Shown: positions 1 to 9,224, counted from the first letter of the stretch. The stretch: DNA of 64,000 nt from Vulcanimicrobiota bacterium (GCA_021107945.1 JAIORV010000201.1:1-64000), one strand, 5' to 3'. Notes: a model not told the origin generated them from the sequence alone. Made by a program: numbers and translations.

Positions 1-135
1 GTAGCGGAGGTTTTTAAACCTCCCATGAGATTAACCCCCGGATTTATCCGGGGGATAGAAGGAATCCCACTCCCCGTCTCTCTCACAAAACCTTGAGACG
101 CTTCAGCGTCTTCCCGAAAAGGAAAACAGATAATG
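1..135. repeat. Composite array of three different palindromes
   Basis: Three perfect or near-perfect palindromes follow one another: GGAGGTTTTTAAACCTCC (about 6-23), CCCCCGGATTTATCCGGGGG (35-54) and AGACGCTTCAGCGTCT (97-112). The same three modules occur in the opposite orientation at 50481-50581 and in decayed form at 3200-3275, so the array behaves as a composite repeat of the REP/BIME type. No gene is seen here. Confidence 0.75.
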
Positions 136-223
136 TGCAACGGAGGTCAGAGGTTGAAGAACGGATCCAATTTCCCGTTTCCCACCTCCCACTTCCCGTC
201 TCCCAAGATGTAGGAGGGAAAAC

Positions 224-631
224 ATGGTGACTTTTATAATAGCTTTAATTGCAATTATAATTATATTTATTATTATGTTTGCTATGATAACGTATTTCAT
301 GCCCATCTCCCTCTGGATAGAGGCATTGTCAGCGGGAGTCCCCGTACCTCTTGTTGCACTTTTTACAATGAGGTTACGTCGGGTGGATCCATATATAATA
401 ATCCGGAATTACATCAAGGCAAAGAAAGGAGGAGTGGATGTTTCTACGGATCAACTGGAAACTCATTATCTTGCAGGGGGAAATGTCTCCCGGGTTGTAA
501 ACGCAATGATTCGCGCAGACAGGGCAGGATATTACCTCACATTTGAGCGAGCCTGCGCAATTGATCTTGCCGGAGAGAGTGCGCTTTCAGACAAAGAGCG
601 AGGAATTTGGAAATATTTTGAAGAGGGATAA
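224..631 (+). CDS. Half-length flotillin-like FloA paralogue
   Basis: This 135-residue protein matches the N-terminal part of the full-length FloA encoded just downstream. It has a strongly hydrophobic membrane hairpin (residues about 2-25), then the shared stretch around MRLRRVDP, and a helical region ending in [12 protein letters not shown]. It stops where FloA would enter its SPFH/coiled-coil part. The start follows a strong Shine-Dalgarno, TAGGAGGG, at 211-218. FloA proteins are membrane scaffolds of functional membrane microdomains; this copy keeps the anchor but lacks the oligomerising coiled coil. It may be a dominant modulator of FloA or a degenerate duplicate. The intact reading frame and good ribosome site argue that it is translated, but function is inferred. 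Confidence 0.75.
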   Translation: MVTFIIALIAIIIIFIIMFAMITYFMPISLWIEALSAGVPVPLVALFTMRLRRVDPYIIIRNYIKAKKGGVDVSTDQLETHYLAGGNVSRVVNAMIRADRAGYYLTFERACAIDLAGESALSDKERGIWKYFEEG

Positions 632-831
632 AACCTGTAATATCTCTGCAGGCTATTGACTTTAACCAATTTTGGTCGAATAGTGGGGCAAAGGATTTTT
701 CATCATATTAGTGAAATAGTTTGATAAATAGTATTTGAAACAACCGGGGTTGAAATTCTCCGATTATATAAAATTGATTCCTGGTATTGTTTTATAATTC
801 AATATAAAAATATTTTTAAGGGAGGCAAATC

Positions 832-1803
832 ATGACTATAATGATTACCTTGGGAGCTATATTATTTGGCTTGATTATCGCTTATGCCATTATCTCCTAC
901 TTCATTCCGATTAATCTCTGGCTTCAGGCTCACTTTGCCGATGTTCATATTCCGATGACTTCACTTTTCGGCATGAGGTTAAGGCGTGTGGATCCAAATC
1001 TAATCGTGATCTCGATGATCACCGCTCACAAGGCCGGAATTTCACTGAAGGTGGACGATCTTGAAAGTCACTTCCTTGCAAAGGGAAATGTCGGGCGTGT
1101 TATCGAGGCGCTTGTTGCCGCGGATAGAGCGGGAATCGCTCTCACTTTTGAGCGTGCATGCGCGATTGACCTTGCGGGACGAGATGTCCTTCGAGAGGGT
1201 GTTCAACCCAGCGTTAACCCGGTGGTTATCAGCATCGATAACATCATCGGAACCGCTCTTGACGGAATTCAACTTATGGTCAAGGTCAAGGTTACTGTGA
1301 GAGCAAATATCGAACGCCTCGTCGGTGGAGCTACACAGGAGACCATTAAAGCCCGTGTTGGACAGGGAATCGTGGCGGAGATAGGCTCTGCGAAATCATA
1401 CAAGGATGTTCTCGAGAATCCTGATAGAATTTCAGCCCGTGTTCTGGATCTGGGACTTGACTCAGGAACCGCATACGAGATTCTCTCGATTGATGTTGCA
1501 GATATTGATGTGGGTAAGAACGTTGGTGCGCAATTGCAGGCATCCCAGGCTGAAGCTGATATGAGAACCGCAGAGGCGAAGGCGAGGGAGAAAAGAGCCA
1601 TGGCGGAAGCACGCCAAGAGGAAATGAAAGCTCTTGCAGAGGAAAAACGCGCATTGGTCATCGAGGCAGAGGCACAGGTGCCGATGGCGCTGGCAGACTC
1701 TCTGCGCTCCGGTAAAATGGGATTTATGGATTATTACAACCTGCAAAACATCAAGGCTGACACATCAATGAGGAAGTCAATTGGCAGCCCCAAGGCATCG
1801 TGA
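832..1803 (+). CDS. floA: Flotillin-like protein FloA (YqfA family)
   Basis: The 323-residue product has the length of the family (about 330 residues in Bacillus). An N-terminal membrane segment (residues about 3-24) is followed by the conserved MRLRRVDP region, an SPFH-like core ([20 protein letters not shown] onward, about 140-230) and an Ala/Glu-rich coiled coil (about 235-290). FloA forms membrane-associated oligomers that organise signalling and secretion complexes. A good ribosome site, AAGGGAGG (818-825), precedes the ATG. Another single-pass membrane protein gene lies downstream on the same strand, and a truncated paralogue lies directly upstream. Identification is firm; what this FloA organises here is unknown. 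Confidence 0.93.
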   Translation: MTIMITLGAILFGLIIAYAIISYFIPINLWLQAHFADVHIPMTSLFGMRLRRVDPNLIVISMITAHKAGISLKVDDLESHFLAKGNVGRVIEALVAADRAGIALTFERACAIDLAGRDVLREGVQPSVNPVVISIDNIIGTALDGIQLMVKVKVTVRANIERLVGGATQETIKARVGQGIVAEIGSAKSYKDVLENPDRISARVLDLGLDSGTAYEILSIDVADIDVGKNVGAQLQASQAEADMRTAEAKAREKRAMAEARQEEMKALAEEKRALVIEAEAQVPMALADSLRSGKMGFMDYYNLQNIKADTSMRKSIGSPKAS

Positions 1804-1886
1804 GGTATCTGATTTATTGAATTTATTCAGAATCTTTACTAAAAGGACAATGGAAAAAAAGAAATTTGACTAACGCCCAGGTTTAA

Positions 1887-1906
1887 GGCTGGTCAGGAGA
1901 CCAGCC
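1887..1906. repeat. Perfect hairpin, GGCTGGTC-AGGA-GACCAGCC
   Basis: An 8-bp perfect stem with a 4-nt loop, embedded in the phrase 'ctggtcaggagaccagcctcta'. A related, inverted copy with stem changes lies at 26757-26779. It lies between floA and the next gene and could serve as a transcription attenuator, but no U-tract follows. Confidence 0.55.
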
Positions 1907-2062
1907 TCTACCCAAGCTTTATGCAGGTTTAAGAATTGTCCAGAGTGTGAAATTCGATTTAAACTCTGCGCCTGCACTGAACTTTTTTCAGTGTTCTCCG
2001 CATTCTTTGCGGTGAATAGTTACAAAACAACCTCCATTTAAAATTAAGGGAGGGACTTTACA

Positions 2063-2926
2063 ATGGATATATTGAATGCCGCCGTGTCGGAATGCGGCCC
2101 GTTTTTTGTCATATTTATTATCATCATTGTTGTGGTTATTAATGTAGTCTCAAACATGCAAAAGATGAATAAAACGGGTGGAAGTAGCGGGAATATTCTG
2201 GGAAACTTCGGTGAAGCCCTCAAGAAGATGGGCGATACAACTACCTGGCAGGGCGGAGTTTCCAGCGGAATGATTAACTCGCAATCCCCCACATTGTTAC
2301 GTCAAAAGAAGAGACCGCCCATTAACTGGAACCTGATCAAGCTCAATATGACACCCGAAAGGATTCGGGAGTGTTTTGATATGGACGCCCTGAAATCGGG
2401 TGTTAAAAAAGAGGATCTGCCAAAATATGTACATACTGACAGGTTGAGGAATTATTTTTCAGAGCCACAGTTAAGGGATATGATTGACCTGGATTTCTTT
2501 GAGAAAGGCCACAAAAAACTCGAAGAATTTGTCCCCATATCACAATCTATAGGTTCTCTGGCTCCGATCGCTACCCATAAGAAGCCTGAATCGGCGCGAC
2601 CCAAACCGGCAATACATTGGGAAGTTGTGAAGGAAAGAATGCCTTTCAAGACCTCGTTTGAATCTGGAGTTACCGAGTCTATAAGCGACAGTTTTGCAAG
2701 AGAGTCAGTAAGCGATAAATTTGAAACGGAAAAAGTTTCGGAAAAGATGCACAGGGAGGATATGTTCGACTATAGTCGGGCGATTTCCGACCAGACACAG
2801 GAGCCTGCATTCAGCGTTGAAGAAATCCGCAGAGCGATGATGTGGAAAGAAATTTTATCTGATCCCCCGTCGGTCCGCGCATACAAGAGGCATCTATCAG
2901 GATCCGGGGGGCGCAGGAGAAGCTAG
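2063..2926 (+). CDS. Membrane-anchored protein of unknown function
   Basis: 287 residues. An N-terminal hydrophobic segment (about 10-30) anchors the protein; the rest is soluble and charged. Two weakly similar segments can be seen, INWNLIKLNMTPERIRE (about residue 90) and IHWEVVKERMPFKTSF (about 190), suggesting a degenerate internal repeat. The C-terminus is Ser/Glu-rich and ends in a basic GGRRRS. The start is fixed by AAGGGAGGG at 2046-2054. It may be co-expressed with floA, 260 bp upstream. I do not recognise the family. Confidence 0.75.
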   Translation: MDILNAAVSECGPFFVIFIIIIVVVINVVSNMQKMNKTGGSSGNILGNFGEALKKMGDTTTWQGGVSSGMINSQSPTLLRQKKRPPINWNLIKLNMTPERIRECFDMDALKSGVKKEDLPKYVHTDRLRNYFSEPQLRDMIDLDFFEKGHKKLEEFVPISQSIGSLAPIATHKKPESARPKPAIHWEVVKERMPFKTSFESGVTESISDSFARESVSDKFETEKVSEKMHREDMFDYSRAISDQTQEPAFSVEEIRRAMMWKEILSDPPSVRAYKRHLSGSGGRRRS

Positions 2927-2959
2927 GAAATAAGCATATATCCACCACTGTTCATCCAC

Positions 2960-2992
2960 AAAACTAGGGCGCTGTCCCTAGTTTTTTATTTA
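2960..2992 (+). terminator. Rho-independent terminator after the 2063-2926 gene
   Basis: Stem AACTAGGG / CCCTAGTT with a short CGCTGT loop, followed by a T-rich run, 35 bp after the stop codon. Confidence 0.85.
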
Positions 2993-3551
2993 TTGCGTAA
3001 TCTCTGTGTCCTCTGTGGTGAAAAAAAATCCGTTATCGGGACGGGGACGTCCCTCCTACAGATCTGACCTTCGTTCGCCCTGTAGTGTCTATTTATCAGG
3101 GTTGGGGGGCACCTCCTGCACATCTGTTCACTGAACGCCGTTCGCCGAACGCTTCGTTCATCATTCGCCACACGTCGTTCGCAGTTTTTCTTCCAGGTAA
3201 GAAGCTGAAGCGTCTGAAGTAGTGTGGGTTGTGTTCATTCTCTTTTTCCCCCGGATGAATCCGGGAATTGTTCTCGCAGGAAGTAACCCTATTGCCATCC
3301 CCTTTTCCGCCATTCACTCCTATGTCTTCATTAAACCTGTTGCAGTGTCCTTTGTGGTAAAAGTCAAATCCTCCGTCCACCATAAATCATCGGCTTGTCC
3401 GGGTAAAAAAACCTCTCCTGCATATCTGTTCACCGTACGCCGTTCGCCAACCTTTTTTTCTCTGGTGAAAAACAAATCCTTCATATAGGCTGCGTTATCC
3501 GATTTCATTATTTCCTTAGAAGTAAAAGGTAAAACTCCCGCTTTCCTCATC
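2993..3551. repeat. Gene-free repeat field
   Basis: This stretch holds no supportable gene. It contains a 'ctctgtgtcctctgtggtg' type repeat, the hairpin repeat family A at 3034-3060, degenerate copies of the CCCCCGGAT and CGCTTCAGCG palindromes (about 3200-3275), and many 'cgttcgccg' words. Open frames here are translations of repeats. Confidence 0.7.
3034..3060 (-). repeat. Hairpin repeat family A, copy 1
   Basis: Reverse orientation of the unit TGTAGGAGGGACGTCCCCGT...; the core GGGACG-TCCC-CGTCCC forms a 6-bp stem with a 4-nt loop. Confidence 0.8.
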
Positions 3552-4325
3552 TCATATTCGCTCCGGTTCGATTGGAGGCACCTCAAAAGTGGGTGAAGAT
3601 TCAGGTTTCGCCTCTACCGAGGGGGATTTTGACGGCAGGGAATCGGGGATTTCAGGAATATCTCCCTTTTCTTCCGGGGGAGCGAGGGTTTTCGTCGGTT
3701 TCGAGGTCGGGGTCTTTTTCTTCTTTTTCTTGTAATCTTTTGACATATCGAAAATGAACCAGTCTTTAAGGAATTTTTCGAAGTTGTGGGCTTTTTTCTG
3801 AATGACATACTGGGGATCGCCCTGAGGCTCAACAAACGGGAACTTACCCCCGATAGTCATCAGCATCACCGGGAATTCCAGGGCAATATCCAGAAGCTCT
3901 TGTGAATGTGATTTGGCAACCAATTTATGAGCGGCATCCCCGGATATTTTGAATTTAGATTTCCCCCGGTACTGGAGAACGACTTCTGTGAAAGTTCGCC
4001 CATTTTCTTCAACCGAGACAAGGTAATCAATAAAATACTTGAACGGCGCAATTTTCTGAGAATCTTCCGGCACTTTTTTTAAATTGAATATCAAAACATC
4101 GCTCTTTAAAAATTCGCCATATTTCACATCGACAACAATCCCCTTGAACAGGTCGTCGGAGGAAGAAACTTCCTGCATAGGCTTTCTCAGGCTGTAATAT
4201 GTAAATGTGTACCAGGAGACGCTCAAAACGATAACAATACAAGCTAAAAGAAGAATTGTATTTCGCACGTATGAAAATTGCACCGTTCCCGATGTTTTGT
4301 TTTTTGTCACTCCAATACACCTCAT
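3552..4325 (-). CDS. Membrane-anchored protein of unknown function
   Basis: From the ATG at 4325 the product is 257 residues; a TTG at 4361 would add 12 residues and overlap the upstream gene. It has a basic N-terminus, one membrane helix (NTILLLACIVIVLSVSWYTF), a folded domain of about 150 residues, then a Lys-rich segment and a Pro/Ser/Glu-rich tail ending PPIEPERI. The topology suggests a cytoplasmic N-terminus with the domain outside. It lies directly downstream of the EFR1 ferredoxin gene on the same strand, so an operon is likely. No family recognised. Confidence 0.65.
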   Translation of the reverse strand: MRCIGVTKNKTSGTVQFSYVRNTILLLACIVIVLSVSWYTFTYYSLRKPMQEVSSSDDLFKGIVVDVKYGEFLKSDVLIFNLKKVPEDSQKIAPFKYFIDYLVSVEENGRTFTEVVLQYRGKSKFKISGDAAHKLVAKSHSQELLDIALEFPVMLMTIGGKFPFVEPQGDPQYVIQKKAHNFEKFLKDWFIFDMSKDYKKKKKKTPTSKPTKTLAPPEEKGDIPEIPDSLPSKSPSVEAKPESSPTFEVPPIEPERI

Positions 4326-4347
4326 ATTTTTGTCTGTTTCCCTTTTA

Positions 4348-5169
4348 TTATCGATACTCAACAGGTTTTATATCCTTAGCGGGTCCTTTGTATCTTCTAT
4401 ACTTCTTATCATCAATGCTTACCTCACAGATTAACACTGCATTAACCGGGCATAGATTATAACATTTTACACATAACATACATTTATCACCGAAAACTTT
4501 ATCTCCATCTTCAGTTTCAGAAATATTCCCCGACGGACACATGCGGACACATAAACCACATTTAACACATCGTTCCTTAGATACTGAAAAATGAGATTTA
4601 TATCCATCTGCTATCCAATAGGTTTTTCTTTGAAGAGCTCCCGCCATTCTGTCAATTAAACCTTTCCCATCAAATTTTCGCTCTCCCTTTAAGATTGATG
4701 CACAAATTTCCTGAAGTTTTTTCTCTGCATCAGAAAGAATCTTATCCCGTTCAGTTTCCAGGGGGACTCTCTTCCAATAATTCTCAGGCTCATATGGTAA
4801 ATTAAAATTCGTAGGCATAATCAAGTGATCAGTAAAGAATACATCGTATCCTTTTTTATCCAAAATTTGTTTAAAGTAATACCCCGTATCTCCGTTCAGA
4901 GCGCAACAATCTCCAACCAAAAAAACTTTTTTGCCGTTGCCGGGCGGCATATTTTCGCGGTATTCCTTCATTGGATCCGGAGGATTGGAACCCCATACGG
5001 GATAGAAAAAGCCTGTCAAGTCGCATTCGTCCTTAGTAAATGCTTCTCCGTCTTTAATTATCTCATATAATTTTACTGTATGACCCTGTTTTTCCATTGT
5101 TTCCTTTGCCTTTAAACAAAGCCATAGGGTGTTTCCTGTTGATGTAAAATATGCAATATTAATACGCAT
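4348..5169 (-). CDS. EFR1-type flavodoxin/ferredoxin fusion protein
   Basis: 273 residues. The N-terminus has a flavodoxin-like FMN-binding start (IAYFTSTGNTLWL, about residues 5-17). The C-terminus carries two 4Fe-4S clusters: CVKCGLCVRMCPSG and CMLCVKCYNLCPVNA. This order is that of EFR1-family ferrodoxins, predicted electron carriers of anaerobes. A good ribosome site (GGGAGAT) precedes the ATG, and an unknown gene ends 17 bp upstream on the same strand. The electron partner is not evident from the neighbourhood. Family assignment is strong; the physiological role is inferred. Confidence 0.88.
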   Translation of the reverse strand: MRINIAYFTSTGNTLWLCLKAKETMEKQGHTVKLYEIIKDGEAFTKDECDLTGFFYPVWGSNPPDPMKEYRENMPPGNGKKVFLVGDCCALNGDTGYYFKQILDKKGYDVFFTDHLIMPTNFNLPYEPENYWKRVPLETERDKILSDAEKKLQEICASILKGERKFDGKGLIDRMAGALQRKTYWIADGYKSHFSVSKERCVKCGLCVRMCPSGNISETEDGDKVFGDKCMLCVKCYNLCPVNAVLICEVSIDDKKYRRYKGPAKDIKPVEYR

Positions 5170-5186
5170 GTATTATCTCCCTTCGT

Positions 5187-5636
5187 TTATAGTACCAGTT
5201 TATACACAAACTGCTCTCGCAGTTTAAATTCCGTTTCGTTTATTTGGTCTGCGTCAATCCAGACAATTGTCTGCCATGTATCGGTAGGCTCAACTTTTCT
5301 CCAGTTACCGGAAACGTTGATTGGAATATGTCCGTCTTCCATAATCTGCTCAAGGCGGCGGGTTACCACCGGAAGGGACGACTTATCCAAGCTTACCAGA
5401 AGGAGCGATCCTTCCTTGCAACTGGCAGAGAAAATACGGTCAACTTCTTCCTTTTCATCAATACTCGGATCGATAAAATGCGTTTTTCTCCCCGTGAAAG
5501 CTTTTTTTATTTCCCGGATAACAACAGGTTTCTTTTCTTTTGAAGTATATATCAACGCCGGAGCTTTCATTTTTTTTACGACGGCCAAGAATTCCCTTAT
5601 TCTCTCAACATTTTCTTTTGCACTTGCAGGTTTCAT
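5187..5636 (-). CDS. Small protein of unknown function
   Basis: 149 residues, soluble, no signal peptide. The pattern of alternating hydrophobic strands and helices (PALIYTSKEKKPVVI, SLLLVSLDKSS, TIVWIDADQ) resembles a Rossmann or P-loop-like fold, but there is no Walker A motif. It starts after a good AAAGGAG site and is first in a run of three minus-strand genes with the EFR1 ferredoxin. Function unknown. Confidence 0.7.
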   Translation of the reverse strand: MKPASAKENVERIREFLAVVKKMKAPALIYTSKEKKPVVIREIKKAFTGRKTHFIDPSIDEKEEVDRIFSASCKEGSLLLVSLDKSSLPVVTRRLEQIMEDGHIPINVSGNWRKVEPTDTWQTIVWIDADQINETEFKLREQFVYKLVL

Positions 5637-5673
5637 TTAATTGGCATCTCCTTTCTGATATCCGTTCTCAATT

Positions 5674-5700
5674 TATCGGGACGAGGACGTCCCTCCTACA
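5674..5700 (-). repeat. Hairpin repeat family A, copy 2
   Basis: Stem GGGACG / CGTCCC with a purine-rich loop (AGGA) on this strand. Confidence 0.8.
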
Positions 5701-5725
5701 TGACTGACATCCGTTATCTATTTTG

Positions 5726-5750
5726 TCGGGACGAGGACGTCCCTCCTACA
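5726..5750 (-). repeat. Hairpin repeat family A, copy 3
   Basis: Same core as copy 2, 25 bp away from it; the leading TTA is replaced by TTG. Confidence 0.8.
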
Positions 5751-5862
5751 GTCCGGGAAGGGGGAAATGAGAGGTGGGAAACGAGACCTGTCCTCCGCTC
5801 TCCGTCTTCCGGCCTCTGTCATCCGTTCTGCGTTCTGCGTTTTCCCTTTTCCGTTTTCCCTT

Positions 5863-5890
5863 TATCGGGACGAGGACGTCCCTCCTACAG
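5863..5890 (-). repeat. Hairpin repeat family A, copy 4
   Basis: Same core; followed by a partial tandem duplication of its right end. Confidence 0.8.
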
Positions 5891-6012
5891 TCCCTCCTAC
5901 AGTCCGTCCTCTGTTTTCCTTTATCTTCATCATCTCCGTATCTCCGTGTTCTTCGTGACTTCGTGGTTAATAAATACTTCCGACCTCCGTCATCCGATAT
6001 CCGTTATCCGTC

Positions 6013-6789
6013 TCAATCATTTATCGGGTTCGTTCCCGTGTCTTTTTTGTTATTATCCATTCTTTTATCGGGCGGTGTATGTTTTTCCTTGTTAAAGTCC
6101 TTGAAGCGTGTGCCTGATCTCGTGCCGGTACGGGTCCCGGTGATTCTTGAACCGGTTTTCGTGCCCGACACATATGTACCCGAATGATCCATATCAATAT
6201 CAATATCCAGGGTGATTTCTCCGCCGTCGGAGGCCGGCTCAAGCACAGGTCTCACACTGGAGCAGGTGAATACGAATTTCACTTCACCGAATGTTATTAC
6301 ATCCCCGTCTGTCAGGTACGACTCTTCTATTCGCTGGTTGTTAATAAATGTGCCGTTATTACTCTCAAGATCCCTCAGGATAAATCCGCCGGCAAGAGAG
6401 AGGATGTGTGCATGTTTCCTGGACATCGAGAGATCGTTAATAAGAATGTCGGCATTTACATCCCGTCCGATGATCATCATTTTTTTTGTGATGGGGTAGC
6501 CTGCTTTTGCCTCCGTTCCGTAGGGATTAAGCCATGCGTATGACCTGCCCTTGCTTTTTGTCATCTCTGAGGGTATGACAATATCTTCCTCTATTTCTCC
6601 TTCCTTTGGAATATTTTTACCTACCTTCAGAGCTATCAAGATAAATGCAATTATATATGCCAACATCACTAAGTTACTATATTCAGTTGAAAGATGGAAA
6701 ATTTTGCCGAAATAATCTATAGCGAAGATACCCACGCCTATGCCTATGATTAATACGGCGAAAAATATTCCCAGTCTTTTTATGATCAT
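6013..6789 (-). CDS. Membrane protein with a cytoplasmic FHA domain
   Basis: 258 residues. Two membrane helices (about 7-27 and 40-56) are followed by an FHA domain (about 105-175) with the expected GRD (108-110), SRKH (123-126) and NNGTFIN (144-150) motifs, which bind phosphothreonine peptides. A Gly/Thr-rich low-complexity tail follows (TKTGSRITGTRTGTRSGTR). Its start codon abuts the stop codon of the kinase gene, so the two are translationally coupled, and the FHA domain probably reads phosphorylation by that kinase. The tail may itself be a Thr phosphorylation target. Confidence 0.9.
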   Translation of the reverse strand: MIIKRLGIFFAVLIIGIGVGIFAIDYFGKIFHLSTEYSNLVMLAYIIAFILIALKVGKNIPKEGEIEEDIVIPSEMTKSKGRSYAWLNPYGTEAKAGYPITKKMMIIGRDVNADILINDLSMSRKHAHILSLAGGFILRDLESNNGTFINNQRIEESYLTDGDVITFGEVKFVFTCSSVRPVLEPASDGGEITLDIDIDMDHSGTYVSGTKTGSRITGTRTGTRSGTRFKDFNKEKHTPPDKRMDNNKKDTGTNPIND

Positions 6790-9189
6790 CTAATACTGAA
6801 AGCCTCCCGTTTCCTTCCATTTGCCATCCGATGATTCCAATACAGCCCACCACATGGGTCGTTTCCGGGCTTTTCCTCCGTAATTACCGGTAATTCCTGA
6901 ATAACCGTCCTGCGCTTCCAGGGAGGAGAGAAAAGCGAATATCTTTCGAGATTCAGGGAATGATTTTCTTGCGGCGTATGCCATCAAGTTTATTATATCA
7001 TATCCCCTTGCACTTTTTATTCCCGGCTCGTTATCGAAAGTCTCCTTGTACAAGCTTATAAAATAGTTTGACCTGTAATTATGCACTCCCCTGTAAAACG
7101 GGGACAGCGAGACCAGGTTTTCAGGTTTCACGCCCAATTCAGCAAGGAATTCGCCCGTCGCCATATCCGGAGGGAGAAACACCCTGTTTTCAAGCCTGTT
7201 TTTATGTATCGAGGATAGGGCATGAATTGCTGATCTCTTTGGCAAGAGAATAATCAATGCACCCTTACCCGATGATTTGATCTCGTCAATATGCCTGTCA
7301 AGGTCGGGTTTGTCGGTATTATAAACAAACTTTTTATTTATATTGATATTGGCCTTTAAAAGTTCTTCCTGAATAAAAGACATCTCCGGTTTGAAAGATT
7401 CTTTCTCATGTATAATATAGACACCGTCAGGGTTATAGATTCTTACCGTCTTCACAAGCGCGCCGCCCAAGCGTTTGCCGGTAATTCCCCAGGAGAGTAT
7501 TTTTGAAGCGGCAATTCCTCCCTGTGCTGATTTTATGGCAACCACGGGGATTTCCTTGCTCTTGACAATCTTGCTTATCTTCTTATTCCGGGTCTTGCCT
7601 GTGAAGTCTGCAACTGCTACAATCGATGAGTTGAGAAATGACGATAATATCTCATCATCTTTCTTCCTGTCACCTGTCAGTCGGCATATTTTCAAACCCA
7701 GACGCTTTCCACCGACTCCGCCTGCAAAATTGATCTCGCGCTGTGCAAGAGCCGCTCCGGACAGGTATTCATCTGTCTTGGCGGCGGGATTATCCTTTTT
7801 TTTACTGAAAGGAAGAATTATTCCGATATTTATTATCGGTTTGCCGGAGACTGCCGCGTAAGCTGAATTTAGATGCAAGAGTATTTCCGGATTGTCGGGG
7901 TCTTCTTTTCTAGCCTTCAAGAGGGCAATAACCGCCTCGCGATATTCGCCCTGCCTGTAACACTCGATTCCTCTTTCCAGCGCCGATCCGGGCTTTTCCG
8001 TTGCAGAGGGTGTCGGTGTTGAATAAGGTATGAATTTTTTTACATACTCCGGGTTTGTCACGGCAAAGTAAGCAAGTGCGGCAAGTCCTATTACAAGGAA
8101 AAGCAGGATAATCTTGCCCATAGCTCCTTTTTTCTTTTTCCCGTTTCCCGTTTCTCCTTTCCCGTTTCCTATTTGTGGTATTGAGGGGTTTTGCAGATCA
8201 ACTTGAACCGGCTCCGTTCTGCCTGTATCTCCTTCTCCCGGCATGAACTTTGTGGAAGGTGCCTCCTGCTCCGGTCCTGTTTGCGAAATGATGGATTGCG
8301 GCGGACCCGATGGAACCGTTTTGCTGATAGGTGAATGGGGAACCGTGGGGGCGGTTGTTGGAGAGGTCAGCACAGTTCTGCCGCCTCCGGCCAGTTCCCT
8401 GAGGTCATTTTTCAGGTCAAGCACCGTCGGGTATCTTTTATCGGGTTCAATCTGGGTGGCTTTTTCCACTATATAAACCATTTGAGGAGAAATATTTTTA
8501 TTGTATATTTTCATGGGGGGTAATTTGAACGGAGTCTGGGTTGTCGAAGGATCCTGAAGTGTCAGGAGGTGATGCATTGTAACTCCCATTGAATATATAT
8601 CGGATCGGGGATCGGTCTGACCGCTGTATTGCTCCGGCGGCGAATAACCTGGGGAGCCGATTCGCAGGGTATCACCTTTTTTTGCCGGGTTGAAATGTCT
8701 TGCGATTCCAAAATCAATAAGTTTCACCTGCCCCTGGCAGATCATTATGTTCGAAGGTTTTATATCCCTGAAAATAATTGGCGGTTTCTGGCAGTGGAGA
8801 TAATAGAGTACTGTTGCCGTCTGCATCATCCAGCCTGCAACTTTTTCCTCGTCCAGAGGTTTTTTCGATTTTTTCAGCATCACTCCCAGGTCCTCGCCCT
8901 TGAGGTACTGCATGATCAGATAATGCTTTCCGCCCTCGCTGAAATAATCCATAACCTTTGGCAGGTTGGGATGCTCCAGCGTGGCAAGCATATTTGCTTC
9001 CTGCTCGAAATGTTTTCTTGCCAGGCTCTGGTCGCGCGGATCCGTATATTGAGCCGTCATCTCCTTGCCGACCCAGCGTTTTCCTTTTAATCTTAAATCT
9101 TTAAGCAGGTAAACATTACTCTGTCCACCTTGCCCCAGGCATTTTATTACCTGGTACCTGCCGCCTAGCTTATGTCCGGGTTTTAACAC
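6790..9189 (-). CDS. Ser/Thr kinase fused to a periplasmic-binding-type sensor
   Basis: 799 residues from a GTG start. A Hanks-type kinase (about 10-270) has a Gly loop (GQGGQSNVY), the ATP lysine K42, FRDIKPSN (140-147) and DFG (159-161), so it should be active. Then come a Pro/Thr linker, one membrane helix (about 357-377), a TPR-like helical unit (about 400-445) and a Peripla_BP_6-like domain (about 450-785) of the amino-acid ABC receptor type. The outside domain probably binds a small ligand and controls the kinase. The linker GNGKGETGNGKKKKG is encoded by a run of the genome's gggaaac-type repeat. It is followed directly by an FHA gene. Confidence 0.88.
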   Translation of the reverse strand: MLKPGHKLGGRYQVIKCLGQGGQSNVYLLKDLRLKGKRWVGKEMTAQYTDPRDQSLARKHFEQEANMLATLEHPNLPKVMDYFSEGGKHYLIMQYLKGEDLGVMLKKSKKPLDEEKVAGWMMQTATVLYYLHCQKPPIIFRDIKPSNIMICQGQVKLIDFGIARHFNPAKKGDTLRIGSPGYSPPEQYSGQTDPRSDIYSMGVTMHHLLTLQDPSTTQTPFKLPPMKIYNKNISPQMVYIVEKATQIEPDKRYPTVLDLKNDLRELAGGGRTVLTSPTTAPTVPHSPISKTVPSGPPQSIISQTGPEQEAPSTKFMPGEGDTGRTEPVQVDLQNPSIPQIGNGKGETGNGKKKKGAMGKIILLFLVIGLAALAYFAVTNPEYVKKFIPYSTPTPSATEKPGSALERGIECYRQGEYREAVIALLKARKEDPDNPEILLHLNSAYAAVSGKPIINIGIILPFSKKKDNPAAKTDEYLSGAALAQREINFAGGVGGKRLGLKICRLTGDRKKDDEILSSFLNSSIVAVADFTGKTRNKKISKIVKSKEIPVVAIKSAQGGIAASKILSWGITGKRLGGALVKTVRIYNPDGVYIIHEKESFKPEMSFIQEELLKANININKKFVYNTDKPDLDRHIDEIKSSGKGALIILLPKRSAIHALSSIHKNRLENRVFLPPDMATGEFLAELGVKPENLVSLSPFYRGVHNYRSNYFISLYKETFDNEPGIKSARGYDIINLMAYAARKSFPESRKIFAFLSSLEAQDGYSGITGNYGGKARKRPMWWAVLESSDGKWKETGGFQY
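8137..8170. repeat. cccgtttcccgtttc low-complexity repeat inside the kinase gene
   Basis: The run of 'cccgtttccc' words here also occurs in intergenic DNA (about 165-205, 56460-56490). It encodes the Gly/Asn/Lys linker just before the kinase membrane helix. Confidence 0.6.
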
Positions 9190-9224
9190 TTATTCACACC
9201 AACCAATTGCTAAAAAATGCAAAG

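Larger units (their letters stand above)
5637..6012. repeat. Gene-free repeat field
   Basis: Three copies of hairpin repeat family A (5674-5700, 5726-5750, 5863-5890), with 'ccgttatccg', 'ctccgtcttccg' and 'ttcgtgacttcgtgg' low-complexity words between them. After the third copy the segment 'tccctcctacag' is duplicated in tandem, a trace of slippage. No gene. Confidence 0.75.

Noticed and set aside
3222-3586. Open frames on both strands
   Set aside because: They lie in a repeat field, lack ribosome sites and give repeat-like proteins.
5700-6187. Long open frames on the plus strand
   Set aside because: They translate family A hairpins and low-complexity words, and overlap the end of the FHA gene.
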